Part shown: positions 1-8,597 of the stretch, piece after piece | Position numbering within the stretch: position 1 is the first letter of the stretch | How the letters are laid out: every line of letters begins with the position of its first letter | Assembly: GCA_947259925.1 (NCBI GenBank) | Contig: CAMYOG010000029.1 | Location: 1 to 54,417, forward strand | Direction of reading: 5' to 3' | From: Thermoanaerobaculia bacterium | Lineage (GTDB): Bacteria; Acidobacteriota; Thermoanaerobaculia; Multivoradales; JAHEKO01 | DNA length: 54,417 nt | Translations under genes and position numbers: made by a program | The notes under the pieces: generated by a model | What the model was told of the DNA's origin: nothing | Seen by the model: only the letters and a program-made list of their open reading frames with translations | The model's database searches: none

Positions 1-44
1 CGACGACGGCTGCCAACACACACCACAAACACAACCCACCCGGG

Positions 45-90
45 TGTTACCCATGTACCCGGTCTGGAGTGTTACCTATGTGCCCGGCTG
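45..90. repeat. Tandem TGTTACCYATGTRCCCGG repeat, possible IS end
   Basis: An 18-base unit occurs at 45-62 and again at 70-87, in the same orientation with a 25-base period. The two copies differ at only 2 of 18 positions. Short tandem units of this kind (tgttacc-atgt-ccgg) are reminiscent of the multiple terminal repeats bound by IS21/IS481-type transposases. No transposase gene lies inside the window, so the element, if real, would extend to the left. The IS family assignment is inference; the repeat itself is seen directly. Confidence 0.5.
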
Positions 91-188
91 CTCGGGGGGT
101 GATCCGATACATCGGCGTCCCTCCCGACACCTCGAGGGTGGGAGAGGGATTGGGCTGCCGTGGGTCGGGGAGGGAGAGGGGGGTAAGC

Positions 189-2099
189 CTATCGATAGTC
201 GCAGAAGCAGTACGCCACCAGCTCGAACGGCCGCCGCGAGTCGGTCAGCACCCCCAGGTCGTCGACCAGACCTCGCAGCAGCGGGTTCTCGAGTCCGCCC
301 GACGAGCGCGACGTACGCTGGTCCCCGAGCCACGGCCGGGCCCGGGTCACCAGCCACGACAGCAGCTGCTGCCGCTGCGTCGGCCTCACCTCGACGTAGC
401 GCCGCCGGTAGTCGTCGCCCAGATCGGCGAGCTTCGCGGCCGCGGACACCGCTTCGTCCAGGCCGCCCAGCTGGTCGACCAGTCCCAGCCGGTGGGCGTC
501 CTCACCGCTCCAGACCCGTCCGCGGGCGATCCGATCGATCTCCTCGACCTCCATCCCCCTGCCGGCGGCCGCCTTGGTGATGAACTCCTCGTACCCCTCT
601 TCAATCATCAGACGTAACGACTCGCGCACCTCGACTGGCAGATCGCGATCGACCCCGGTCAGACCAGCCATCGGATGGGTGACCACGCCGTCGTTGTGGA
701 TGCCCAGCTTGCGCAGACTCTGCTCGAACGTCGGGATCATGGCGTAGATCCCGATCGAGCCAGTGATCGTGCTGCCGCTCGCCCAGATCTCGTCGCTGGT
801 CATGGAGATCCAGTAGCCACCCGAGGCGGCGACGCTCCCCAGCGAGGCGACGACCGGCTTGCCGGCCTCGCGGGTCAGCTCCACCTCGCGGCGGATGATC
901 TCGGCAGCGAAGGCACTGCCGCCGGGGCTGTCGACGCGCAGCACGACCGCCTTCACGTCTTCGTCCTCGCGTGCTTCGCGGATCAGCTTGGCGGTCGAAT
1001 CGCCGCCGATCGTGCCCGCCGGTTGGCGGCCGTCGAGGATCGAGCCCTTGGCCACGACCACCGCGACGACGTTGTCGGCGTCCTTGTCCTCGCCCTCGGT
1101 GACCGACAGATAGGAGCGGTAGCCGATCTGGTTGAACGAGCCGGTCTCCTCCTCCTCGCCCGCGAGCTCGATCAGCCGGGCCCGGACCGCGTCGCGCGGC
1201 GCGACGTGATCGACCAGGCCGGTCTCGAGCGCCAGTTGCGCGGCGTCGCCGCCGTGCTCGGCCAGCTGCAGGTGGTACTCCGAGGCGTAGCTCTCGAGCG
1301 TCTCCGGATCGAGCTCACGCGCGGCCGCGACATCGTCCCGGTAGCCGCGCCAGAGATCCGAGAGCCACTCACGGCGCGCTTCGCGCGCCTCGTCCGACAT
1401 GTCGTTGCGGATGTACGGCTCGACCGCCGACTTGTACTCGCCGACCCGGAACACGTTCCAGCGCGCATCGATCCGATCGAGCGCCTCCTTGTAGTAGCGC
1501 CGGTAGCCGCCGTACCCCGGTAGCACCACCATCCCCATCGGATTGACGTACACCTCGTCCGCGAGCGATGCGAGGTAGTACTGCGACTGCAGATAGAAGT
1601 CGGAGAACGCGGCCACCGGCTTGCCGCTCTCCTTGAACTCCTCGATCGCCTCCTTCAAGCGCTGCAGCTTACTCAACCCGCCGCCGGCCATGCGATTGAG
1701 ATCGAGCACCAACACCTTGACCCGATCGTCGTCCTTGGCCCGGTCGATCGCCTCGAGCAGCGGACGCATCGAGGTCTCCGGATCGATCGGCTGCCCGAGG
1801 AGGTCGAGCAGCAGCTCTTCGAACCCATACCCTCTCGCCTGCTCGACCAGATAGCCGCTCGGCGCGACCACCAGGGCGGTGCTGTCCGGCACGTCCGGAC
1901 CGCGCTGGGGCACAATCCAGACCAGCAGCATGACGACCACTGCCAGAACCGCCAGGCTGACGATCAACCGGGCGCTCAGCTCGATGATCCGAAACAGGCT
2001 GCGCAGAAAGGCGGCGACGCGCGCGCCGGCTGCGGATCGCGCGCGCGGGCGACGCTGTATAGGGCGGGAGACGGGAGGTCGGGAGGTCTCTTCGGTCAT
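189..2099 (-). CDS. sppA: Signal peptide peptidase SppA, 67K type
   Basis: Membrane-anchored serine protease of the SppA/ClpP-fold family (636 aa), expected to degrade cleaved signal peptides in the cytoplasmic membrane. The start chosen at 2099 gives an N-terminus MTEETSRPP, a basic stretch and one membrane segment at about residues 40-65. Two tandem peptidase-S49 halves follow, as in the long E. coli-type enzyme. The expected Lys/Ser dyad is visible: Lys223 in GEYKSAVEP in the first half and Ser426 in SVAASGGYW in the second half. A longer reading frame extends upstream to 2261, but it would overlap the divergent gene at 2127 and has no SppA-like sequence. The intergenic gap to that divergent gene is only 27 bases. 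Confidence 0.93.
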   Translation of the reverse strand: MTEETSRPPVSRPIQRRPRARSAAGARVAAFLRSLFRIIELSARLIVSLAVLAVVVMLLVWIVPQRGPDVPDSTALVVAPSGYLVEQARGYGFEELLLDLLGQPIDPETSMRPLLEAIDRAKDDDRVKVLVLDLNRMAGGGLSKLQRLKEAIEEFKESGKPVAAFSDFYLQSQYYLASLADEVYVNPMGMVVLPGYGGYRRYYKEALDRIDARWNVFRVGEYKSAVEPYIRNDMSDEAREARREWLSDLWRGYRDDVAAARELDPETLESYASEYHLQLAEHGGDAAQLALETGLVDHVAPRDAVRARLIELAGEEEETGSFNQIGYRSYLSVTEGEDKDADNVVAVVVAKGSILDGRQPAGTIGGDSTAKLIREAREDEDVKAVVLRVDSPGGSAFAAEIIRREVELTREAGKPVVASLGSVAASGGYWISMTSDEIWASGSTITGSIGIYAMIPTFEQSLRKLGIHNDGVVTHPMAGLTGVDRDLPVEVRESLRLMIEEGYEEFITKAAAGRGMEVEEIDRIARGRVWSGEDAHRLGLVDQLGGLDEAVSAAAKLADLGDDYRRRYVEVRPTQRQQLLSWLVTRARPWLGDQRTSRSSGGLENPLLRGLVDDLGVLTDSRRPFELVAYCFCDYR

Positions 2100-2126
2100 G
2101 GCTCTACCAGATCTTACGGGAGTGCG

Positions 2127-3953
2127 ATGAGACTGTTCGCGAAAGACCGGATCGTCGGGTGGCTGGCTTCTCCGCGGCTCGCGTTCCATCTGGCCGTGGC
2201 GGCCTTTCTTCTGACCCTGCCGGCGCTCGGGATCGGCTTCCTGCTCGACGATCACTACCACCGCACCGTGCTGCTCGGCAAGGGACCGGTCGGGCTGACG
2301 CCGTGGCAGATCTTCTCGGGTCCAACCGTCGATCCTGAGCTGCGCCAGGACCTAATCGACCAGGGGGTGCTGCCCTGGTGGGTCAGCGACGCCTTCCAGT
2401 TCTCGTTCTTCCGGCCACTCTCGGTGCTGAGCGCTCGGATCGACTACTGGCTCTGGCCCGATTCGGCGGCACTGATGCACCTGCACAGCCTGCTCTGGTT
2501 CGCCGCTCTGGTAGGCGCGGTCGCGGTGCTCTACCGGCGGCTGATGATGCCCGCCTGGGTGGCGGGACTCGCCGCGCTCCTCTACGCGATCGACGACGCC
2601 CACGCGGCTCCGGCCGCCTGGATCGCCAACCGGAACGTGCTGTTCGCCTGTCTCTTCGGAGTGCTCTGTCTGATCGCCCACGATCGTTGGCGCCGCGAGG
2701 GCGGCTGGGTCCCGGCGGTGATGGCTCCGGTCTGGCTGGCGGCGGCACTCGCCTCGGGTGAGGCGGCCTCGGCGACCGCCGGCTACCTCTTCGCCTACGC
2801 GGTCTACCGGGAGTCCGGACCGTGGCGCCGTCGGTGGGCGACGCTGGCGCCGTCCGGCGCGGTCTTGCTGGCGTGGGCGAGCCTCTACCGGATCGGCGAC
2901 TACGGCGCTCGTGGCTCCGGGTCCTACGTCGATCCGCTGGTAGCGCCGCTCGATTTCGTCCGAGCGCTCGCGACCCGGGCGCCGTTCACCCTGCTCGGGC
3001 AGTGGTCACCGGTGCCGGCGGACGTCGGCACGCTGCTGCCACCCGAGCGGCTGGGCGCCGCCTGGGCGATCGCCGTCGGCCTCCTGGCGCTGCTGGCTCT
3101 CCTGTTCTGGCCGCTCGTGCGTCGCGAGCGGGAGACCCGCTTCTGGCTGCTCGGCATGACGCTCTCGCTGGTACCGATCTCGGCGGTCTTCCCCTCCAAC
3201 CGGCTGCTCTTCTTCGTCGGGCTGGGCGCCATGGCCCTGCTCGGTCGATGGCTGGCCGGAATCTGGCGAGCAGCCGACTGGCTCCCCGACTCGCGCGGCT
3301 GGCGGCGAGTCGCCCGCATCACGGCCGTGGTGCTGGCGATCGTCCATCTACCGCTGTCGCTGGTCGGCATGCCGCTCGGGCCGCTCGGAGTCCGGTCGAG
3401 CGGCCTGCCGATGGACGAGGCGGCCGCCGCCCTACCGGCCGATGCGGCCATCGCCCGGCAGGAGCTGGTCCTGGTGACGGCACCCGATCACCTCACGTTC
3501 GTGAGCCACATCCCGACCATGCAGCTGCTGGCGAAGCGGCCGTCGCCCCGCCGGGTGCGCGCCCTGTCGACCGGACCGACCGCCGTCGAGATCGAGCGGC
3601 TCGACGGGTCGTCGCTGCGGGTGGAGATCGAGCGTGGTCTCTACGCCGGCCCGCTCGGGCGCCTCTTCCGGGACTTCAAGGACGAGTTGGCGCCTGGAGA
3701 CCGAACCGAGCTCGCCGGGATGTCCGCGACCGTGACCGCCCTCGACGCACGGGGCGATCCGTCCGAGATCGTCTACGAGTTCGAGACCCCGCTGGACGAT
3801 CCGGGTCGACGATGGATCCACTGGCGGGACGGCACCTGGGCCGAGCTCACGCTGCCCGCGATCGGCGAGCGCCTGCCGCTGGCGCCGGCGCTCGGACCGT
3901 TCGACCTGCTCTACCCCGCGTCGCCGGGTCCCGCTTCGCCCCCGGCTCCGTAG
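2127..3953 (+). CDS. Polytopic membrane protein, GT-C glycosyltransferase-like
   Basis: A 608-aa protein with roughly ten hydrophobic segments in the first 440 residues, followed by a soluble C-terminal domain of about 170 residues. The first extracytoplasmic loop carries an acidic motif (LLDDHYHRTVLLG, about residues 37-49), the position at which GT-C glycosyltransferases place their catalytic Asp pair. This resemblance is the only functional clue, so transfer of a sugar from a lipid carrier on the outer face is an inference. Similar proteins are often annotated simply as hypothetical. A GGGAG-like sequence lies just before the ATG. The gene is followed at 16 bases by a methyltransferase on the same strand, so the two may be co-transcribed. 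Confidence 0.6.
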   Translation: MRLFAKDRIVGWLASPRLAFHLAVAAFLLTLPALGIGFLLDDHYHRTVLLGKGPVGLTPWQIFSGPTVDPELRQDLIDQGVLPWWVSDAFQFSFFRPLSVLSARIDYWLWPDSAALMHLHSLLWFAALVGAVAVLYRRLMMPAWVAGLAALLYAIDDAHAAPAAWIANRNVLFACLFGVLCLIAHDRWRREGGWVPAVMAPVWLAAALASGEAASATAGYLFAYAVYRESGPWRRRWATLAPSGAVLLAWASLYRIGDYGARGSGSYVDPLVAPLDFVRALATRAPFTLLGQWSPVPADVGTLLPPERLGAAWAIAVGLLALLALLFWPLVRRERETRFWLLGMTLSLVPISAVFPSNRLLFFVGLGAMALLGRWLAGIWRAADWLPDSRGWRRVARITAVVLAIVHLPLSLVGMPLGPLGVRSSGLPMDEAAAALPADAAIARQELVLVTAPDHLTFVSHIPTMQLLAKRPSPRRVRALSTGPTAVEIERLDGSSLRVEIERGLYAGPLGRLFRDFKDELAPGDRTELAGMSATVTALDARGDPSEIVYEFETPLDDPGRRWIHWRDGTWAELTLPAIGERLPLAPALGPFDLLYPASPGPASPPAP

Positions 3954-3969
3954 GCGGTAGTCTGCCCTC

Positions 3970-4680
3970 GTGTCGGAGGTCTCGCGGTTCTGGAACGAGC
4001 AGGCGGACGGCTACCAGTCGCAGCTCGGCGACTGGATCGAGCGCAGCCATCACCGGGTGACCGCCGACATTCTGAACCGCGAGCTCGAAGGTGGCCGCGT
4101 CCTGTGCGTCGGTGGCCCGTGGGTCGCCGCGGACACCGAGCTCGATCTGACCGTCGTCGACGTCTCGCTGGCGATGCTGCGAGCCTACGCCGCAGCCGGA
4201 ATGCGCCCGGTCCTGGGGGACGCACGGCGACTGCCGGTCGGCGGGCCGAGCTTCGATCACCTGGTGGTACCGCTCGTCCTGCACCACATCACCGGCCGCG
4301 GCGGCCGCGACGCGCGCTCCAACGTGCGAACGGCGGTGCGCGAGGCGATGCGCCTGCTGCGACCCGGCGGCAAGCTCTGGATCCAGGAGATCGTCGTTCC
4401 CGGTCCGATCTACGCGGCCGAGCTGGCGCTGGCGCCGCTCACCCGGCGGCTGCTGGGGCTCAAGCGGATCCCGCTGGTCGTCTTCCACACCGACCGCTTC
4501 CTGCGCCGAAGCCTGGAAGAGGCGGGCTACGAGCGGGTCCGGTCGATGGTGACCGATTCGCCGCATGAGAAGTGGCACGACTGGATCACCCCGGTCATCG
4601 GTCTTCCCGAGCTGAAGATCCCCCGGCTGCTGGTGCCGGTCGGCTACCGGCTGCTGGTCGGTGAGCGTCCGGGGGAGTAA
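3970..4680 (+). CDS. Class I SAM-dependent methyltransferase
   Basis: A 236-aa protein with the methyltransferase-11/25 layout. The N-terminus FWNEQADGYQSQ is typical of small-molecule methyltransferases. The cofactor loop is unusual: VLCVGGPWVAADTELD stands where DxGxGxG is normal. The later motifs are clear (DVSLAMLRAY, DARRLPVGGPSFD, LRPGGKLWIQE). It begins with GTG; TAGTCT at 3958-3963, six bases before the start, could serve as a -10 box for a leaderless message. The C-terminal 70 residues carry hydrophobic patches and a FHTDRFLRRSLEEAGYERV segment common in this family. The substrate cannot be told. The neighbour upstream is a GT-C-like membrane protein, so a lipid or glycan substrate is possible. 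Confidence 0.75.
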   Translation: MSEVSRFWNEQADGYQSQLGDWIERSHHRVTADILNRELEGGRVLCVGGPWVAADTELDLTVVDVSLAMLRAYAAAGMRPVLGDARRLPVGGPSFDHLVVPLVLHHITGRGGRDARSNVRTAVREAMRLLRPGGKLWIQEIVVPGPIYAAELALAPLTRRLLGLKRIPLVVFHTDRFLRRSLEEAGYERVRSMVTDSPHEKWHDWITPVIGLPELKIPRLLVPVGYRLLVGERPGE

Positions 4681-4713
4681 CCCGAGCTGAGCTGCCGCAA
4701 GAAGGAGACAAGC

Positions 4714-5250
4714 ATGGTTCCCTTCGTCAGTCTGCTGCTTCTGATCTCGGCGCCCGCGTCGTCGGTGCCGGTCGCCCCGTTCGATGTCGAGGCACATCTA
4801 AATCGCGAGTACGCCGAGTGCATCACACGCCTCGACCAACCGGTCACGATCAACTCGCTCCAGCACTTCGACTTCACGGGAGACGGCCAGGCGGAGGTCA
4901 TCGTGACCGCGTCCAGTTGTCACACGGGGACCGCCGGCCCCAACCTTCACACCGTCTTCGAAGTCATCTCGTCGACGGAGGCCCGAGAGCTGCCGATCGC
5001 GAAGATCCGGGACCCCACTTCCGGCGAGCGTCTGTTGGCCTCGCTCGAGGGCAACAGAAACCACTTCCTGTATGTCTCCGAGGAAGGCTACCTCGTCCAG
5101 GAATACCACGACGAGTCGGTCCGTCCGGAGGGCCAGAGTCCACTGATCGTCTATCTGAAATGGAACGGCCAGGCGTTCGAGATCGAGAGAATTGAGCGCG
5201 ACAGCGCAGGACGGTGTCCTCGAGATTGCCCCGGACTACGGCGAGACTAG
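4714..5250 (+). CDS. Small secreted protein of unknown function
   Basis: A 178-aa protein preceded by an AAGGAG ribosome binding site. The N-terminus (MVPFVSLLLLISAPASSVP) reads as a short signal peptide. The mature part contains a FDFTGDGQAEVIVTA segment near residues 50-64, similar to the Ca-binding FG-GAP/VCBS blade motif, but only one copy is visible. There are few cysteines. No enzyme motif is seen. It ends 14 bases before the convergent phnE stop, with no obvious hairpin between them. I do not recognise the family. Confidence 0.6.
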   Translation: MVPFVSLLLLISAPASSVPVAPFDVEAHLNREYAECITRLDQPVTINSLQHFDFTGDGQAEVIVTASSCHTGTAGPNLHTVFEVISSTEARELPIAKIRDPTSGERLLASLEGNRNHFLYVSEEGYLVQEYHDESVRPEGQSPLIVYLKWNGQAFEIERIERDSAGRCPRDCPGLRRD

Positions 5251-5263
5251 CCGCCAGGCGACC

Positions 5264-6316
5264 TCAGACGATCCGCTCGCGGATCTTGGCCGAGATGATG
5301 TCCATCGCCCAGACGGTGATCGCGATCAGGATCACCAGGGTGCCGACCTCGCCCCACTGACCGAGATCGACGCGCGGCTTGAGGATGTAGCCGATGCCGC
5401 CGCCGCCGACGAAGCCGATGATCGTCGACATGCGGACGTTGATGTCCCAACGGTAGATCGTGAACGAGAGGAAGGGCGGGATCACCTGGGGGACGACACC
5501 GTAGCGGAGGACCTGGAGGGTCGAGGCGCCAGTGGCGGTGATCGCCTCGACCGGGCCGTGATCGATGCTCTCGATCTGCTCCGAGTAGAGCTTGACCAAC
5601 GCCGCGACCGAGTGCACCCAGAGCGCCAGGACCCCGGCGAACGGTCCGATGCCGACCCAGGAGATGAAGATCAGCGCCCAGACCAGCGGCTCGACCGAGC
5701 GCGTGATGTTCATCGCCGCCCGGACGATGGTGTACATGAGGCGCGAGAGCCAGGTGCCGCGGGTCAGGTTGCGGGCGGCGAAAAACGACAGTGCGAAGGC
5801 GATCGGGATCGCGAACGCGGTCGCCATGAAGGCCAGAAAGACGGTCTGCACCAGCAACACGAGTCCCTGGTGCAGGACATCGGCCGACGGGTTGACCAGG
5901 CCGCGGACAATGTCGGTCGCCTTGTTGAACTGGGTCAGGAAGGTGACCAGCTGGACCTCGGTGATCAGCCAGCCGGTCAAGAAGGTCAGCTCGATCAGCA
6001 GGGCAGCGAACCAGCCCCGCACCGTATGTGTCCAGGGCATCGACTCTTCCGAGTCGTCGCCGTAGACCGCGGCCCAGCCGGTGCTCATGCCGACCGGGCT
6101 CTTGACCAGCTGCCAGCCGAGCGTCAGCACCAGCGCCCCGAGAGCGATCCAGCCGTAGTGCAGCAGGTCGAGCGTCTCCTCGGGGGTGACCAGCAGGCCG
6201 GTCGGCCCGCGCCGTCCCGAGAACGAGATCACCAGGAACTCGATCATCAGCAGGAAGAGCGCGGTCAGGGTCCAATCGACCACCAGCGCCTTGAGCCGTC
6301 CGAGGCCACCGTTCAT
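5264..6316 (-). CDS. phnE: PhnE-type ABC transporter permease
   Basis: Inner-membrane permease of a phosphonate/phosphate-type importer (350 aa, longer than the usual ~270 because of extra N-terminal membrane segments). The start at 6316 overlaps the stop of phnC as ATGA. N-terminal hydrophobic segments are at about residues 10-30, 50-70 and 90-115. The permease core follows, with SVEPLVWALIFISWVGIG and the EAA-type cytoplasmic loop (EQIESIDHGPVEAITATGA) that contacts the ATPase. It ends with STIIGFVGGGGIGYIL, a stretch typical of PhnE. Third gene of the phnD-phnC-phnE operon. Substrate could be phosphonate, phosphite or phosphate; no C-P lyase or hydrolase genes are present here to decide. 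Confidence 0.88.
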   Translation of the reverse strand: MNGGLGRLKALVVDWTLTALFLLMIEFLVISFSGRRGPTGLLVTPEETLDLLHYGWIALGALVLTLGWQLVKSPVGMSTGWAAVYGDDSEESMPWTHTVRGWFAALLIELTFLTGWLITEVQLVTFLTQFNKATDIVRGLVNPSADVLHQGLVLLVQTVFLAFMATAFAIPIAFALSFFAARNLTRGTWLSRLMYTIVRAAMNITRSVEPLVWALIFISWVGIGPFAGVLALWVHSVAALVKLYSEQIESIDHGPVEAITATGASTLQVLRYGVVPQVIPPFLSFTIYRWDINVRMSTIIGFVGGGGIGYILKPRVDLGQWGEVGTLVILIAITVWAMDIISAKIRERIV

Positions 6317-7116
6317 GCTGTCGCCTCTTCCCCGTCCGTGCCGAACAGTTGACTGGTCGCCGGCTCGGCATCGGTGCCGTAGATGTCCCGGAAGGTGTCG
6401 GCGTCGAACTCGTCGGGGCGCCCCTCGTAGACCAACCTGCCGTCGCGCAGCGCCACCAGACGCGTGGCGTAGCGCTGGATCAGATCGACATCGTGCAGGG
6501 TGCAGACGACCGTCATTCCCTCTTCGCGGTTGAGCGCTTCGATGTGTCGCATCACCGAGTGGCGGAGGGCCGGGTCGAGGGACGCTACCGGCTCGTCGGC
6601 CAGGATCAGCCTGGGCTCCTGCATCAGCGCCCGGGCGACCGCCACCCGCTGCTGCTGGCCGCCGGAGAGCCGGTCGGCACGGCTCCGCCCACGCCCGCCC
6701 AGGCCGACCCGCTCGAGCGCCGCCCTCGCTTGTGCCTGCTCTTCTTCCGAGTAGCGCAGCAGAAGAGTGCCCAGGAGCGAGCTCCGGCCGAGCGAGCCGG
6801 AGAGGACGTTGGTCTGGACCGTGTGGCGCTTCACCAGGTTGAACTGCTGGAAGATCATCCCGATCTGGGTGCGCAGCCGACGCAGCCGAGCGCCCTCGGC
6901 ACCGGTCATCTCCTCGCCGAACAGCCAGATGCGGCCCTCGGTCGGATCGATCAGGCGGTTGATGCACCGCAGCAGGGTCGACTTGCCCGACCCGGAGAGC
7001 CCGATCACCACCAGGAACTCGCCCTCCTCGACCGTCAGGTCGACGTCGGTCAGTGCCCGCACGTCGGGGTCGAAGATCTTCGACAGACCCTCGACCCGCA
7101 CCGCCTCGTGGCTCAA
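6313..7116 (-). CDS. phnC: PhnC-type ABC transporter ATP-binding protein
   Basis: ATPase (267 aa) of the phosphonate/phosphate-type importer. Visible motifs: Walker A GLSGSGKSTLLRC, Q-loop MIFQQFNLV, signature LSGGQQQRVAVARAL, Walker B LILADEPVASLDP, and H-loop VVCTLHDVDL. The start is taken as TTG at 7116, which overlaps the upstream phnD stop as TTGA behind a strong GGGAGGGGGG ribosome site. A longer frame continues to 7551 but is only the phnD gene read out of frame. The C-terminus (TSQLFGTDGEEATA) overlaps phnE by four bases, so all three genes are translationally coupled. Confidence 0.92.
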   Translation of the reverse strand: MSHEAVRVEGLSKIFDPDVRALTDVDLTVEEGEFLVVIGLSGSGKSTLLRCINRLIDPTEGRIWLFGEEMTGAEGARLRRLRTQIGMIFQQFNLVKRHTVQTNVLSGSLGRSSLLGTLLLRYSEEEQAQARAALERVGLGGRGRSRADRLSGGQQQRVAVARALMQEPRLILADEPVASLDPALRHSVMRHIEALNREEGMTVVCTLHDVDLIQRYATRLVALRDGRLVYEGRPDEFDADTFRDIYGTDAEPATSQLFGTDGEEATA

Positions 7117-8489
7117 GACCCCCCTCCCTTGCGCCGCTCGAGCTTCTCTTCTTCGGCCTGGAGGAGTCCCTCGGCGCTGATCTCGGCTGTCGCCAGGGCC
7201 CGGCGGAAGCCATCGTAGCCGCTGTCGTCGGTGCGTCCGACGTCGACGCCCGCGAGCAGATCGAAGAACGCTTCCTTGCCGAGATCGGTCTCCAGGAAGC
7301 GATCGAACGACGCCTGGAAGCGCTCCCAGATATGCGCGGGAAAGCCCGCACGCACGGCGCACAGATCGTTCGGGATCGGGTCGCTCAGGGCCAGCACCCG
7401 GATGTCGTCGACCAGCGCCTGGCGCTGGGCCTGGTCGTTCATCCGGCGGGTGATCAGGTAGCGCGCGTCGCCGACCAGCACGCCCTCGCGTCGCTGCTGG
7501 TCGTTGGGCGGCGAGTAGAACGCGGCGCCGCCGTCGGCCTTGCCGTCCCAAACCGCCTGGACGACGTTCGGATGGCCGCCCGCGTAGTAGACCCGCCCGA
7601 GCGTCACCCCCGTCCGGTCGAGCAGCATGCGCGGGAAGATGTGGCCCGAGGTCGAGGTCTCGTCAGAGAATGCGAACCGGGCGCCGCTCAGGTCTTCGAG
7701 GCGGCGGACCGCCGAGTCGGTGCGCGCATAGACGCAGCCGTGGTAATAGTTCTTGAGCACCGCGACCGGGGTCTCGGTGGTGTGGATCACCCGGGTCTCG
7801 AGGAGGGTTCCCGGTCGCTCGTACTCGAGCTCCTTGCGGCCGTCGCCGACGAAGTCGTTGTTTCCCGACGGGACGTGGCTGCTGAGCGCCGCCGCGATCT
7901 CGCTACCGTCGGCGACCAGCGCCCGGATCGCCTCGCGGTCGCTCGCGACCGGCACCTCGACCCAGCCGGGCGCCTGCCGATTCAGCTCGCCGATCAGGAC
8001 CGATCGCAGATCGGCCTGGAGAGACTCGGGAACCGCAATCGACGACCCGGTCAGCTCCGCGACCGCGCTCGGCTCGCGCCCGCCGTCTCGGGTCACCACG
8101 ATGCCGAACAGGTCGGCGGAGCGGACCACCTGTAGCTTGGCCTGGGCGTCGTAGCGAGCGTTGGCGATCACATAGGCGAATGCCGGCATCCAGGCGACGT
8201 CGGCCTGACCCGAGCCGAGCGCCTGGATCACCGCCGCGTAGCTGGTCGGGACCTCGGTCCTGAGGACCAGCCCACTGTCTTCGCGAATGAAGCGCGCCAG
8301 GTCGTCGCCACGCCGCACCAGGGTTCCCTGCTCCACCGACGGCACGAACAGCATGCGCACCAGCTCCTCGCCGGCCGCCTCCAAGCGCCCGCGGCGGCCC
8401 ATCCCCCAGACGAACACCACGAAGACGGCGAGGACGAGGGTCCATCCGATTCGCGGCAGCCACCGCGAGCTTCCCGTGGATTCAGACAT
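7113..8489 (-). CDS. phnD: PhnD-family substrate-binding protein with a duplicated lobe
   Basis: Periplasmic binding protein of the PhnD family (458 aa; the usual length is about 300-340). One N-terminal membrane segment (about residues 14-30) acts as signal or anchor. The first lobe begins FVPSVEQGTLVRRGDDLAR; GSGQADVAWMPAFAYV (about 92-107) is a typical PhnD segment. Residues about 130-202 (VVTRDGGREPSAVAELTGSS...) resemble residues about 251-325 (VYARTDSAVRRLEDLSGARF..., TSTSGHIFPRMLL, GKADGGAA), so part of the second lobe appears twice. First gene of the phnDCE operon. A GCTAGACT box at 8505-8512 on this strand lies 15 bases before the ATG. Ligand unknown: phosphonate, phosphite or phosphate are the family options. 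Confidence 0.88.
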   Translation of the reverse strand: MSESTGSSRWLPRIGWTLVLAVFVVFVWGMGRRGRLEAAGEELVRMLFVPSVEQGTLVRRGDDLARFIREDSGLVLRTEVPTSYAAVIQALGSGQADVAWMPAFAYVIANARYDAQAKLQVVRSADLFGIVVTRDGGREPSAVAELTGSSIAVPESLQADLRSVLIGELNRQAPGWVEVPVASDREAIRALVADGSEIAAALSSHVPSGNNDFVGDGRKELEYERPGTLLETRVIHTTETPVAVLKNYYHGCVYARTDSAVRRLEDLSGARFAFSDETSTSGHIFPRMLLDRTGVTLGRVYYAGGHPNVVQAVWDGKADGGAAFYSPPNDQQRREGVLVGDARYLITRRMNDQAQRQALVDDIRVLALSDPIPNDLCAVRAGFPAHIWERFQASFDRFLETDLGKEAFFDLLAGVDVGRTDDSGYDGFRRALATAEISAEGLLQAEEEKLERRKGGGS

Positions 8490-8504
8490 GTCGATGCGCA
8501 GTCG

Positions 8505-8512
8505 AGTCTAGC
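8505..8512 (-). promoter_or_regulatory. Candidate -10 box GCTAGACT of the phnDCE operon
   Basis: GCTAGACT reads toward phnD and ends 15 bases before its ATG. It matches the GCTAnnnT pattern seen before several other genes in this window. No convincing -35 hexamer is visible 17 bases upstream, so the call rests on pattern recurrence. Confidence 0.35.
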
Positions 8513-8580
8513 CGATCGAAGGGCCCGCGGAGGGCCTCAGGCCACCGAATCGGTGCCTCCTCCCCTGGCACCTCTCCGCT

Positions 8581-8588
8581 GCTACACT
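8581..8588 (+). promoter_or_regulatory. Candidate -10 box GCTACACT of the dNTPase gene
   Basis: GCTACACT ends nine bases before the GTG start at 8598. If used, transcription would begin at or next to the start codon, giving a leaderless message. No good -35 hexamer is seen. Confidence 0.35.
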
Positions 8589-8597
8589 CGGCGCCCC

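Noticed and set aside
118..146. Hairpin as terminator of sppA
   Set aside because: A CTCCC..CACC/GGTG.GGAG stem with a bulge can be drawn, but there is no T-run on the sppA strand.
5264..8489. Phosphonate degradation cluster
   Set aside because: Only the transporter genes are present; no C-P lyase, phosphonatase or phosphite dehydrogenase gene is in the window.
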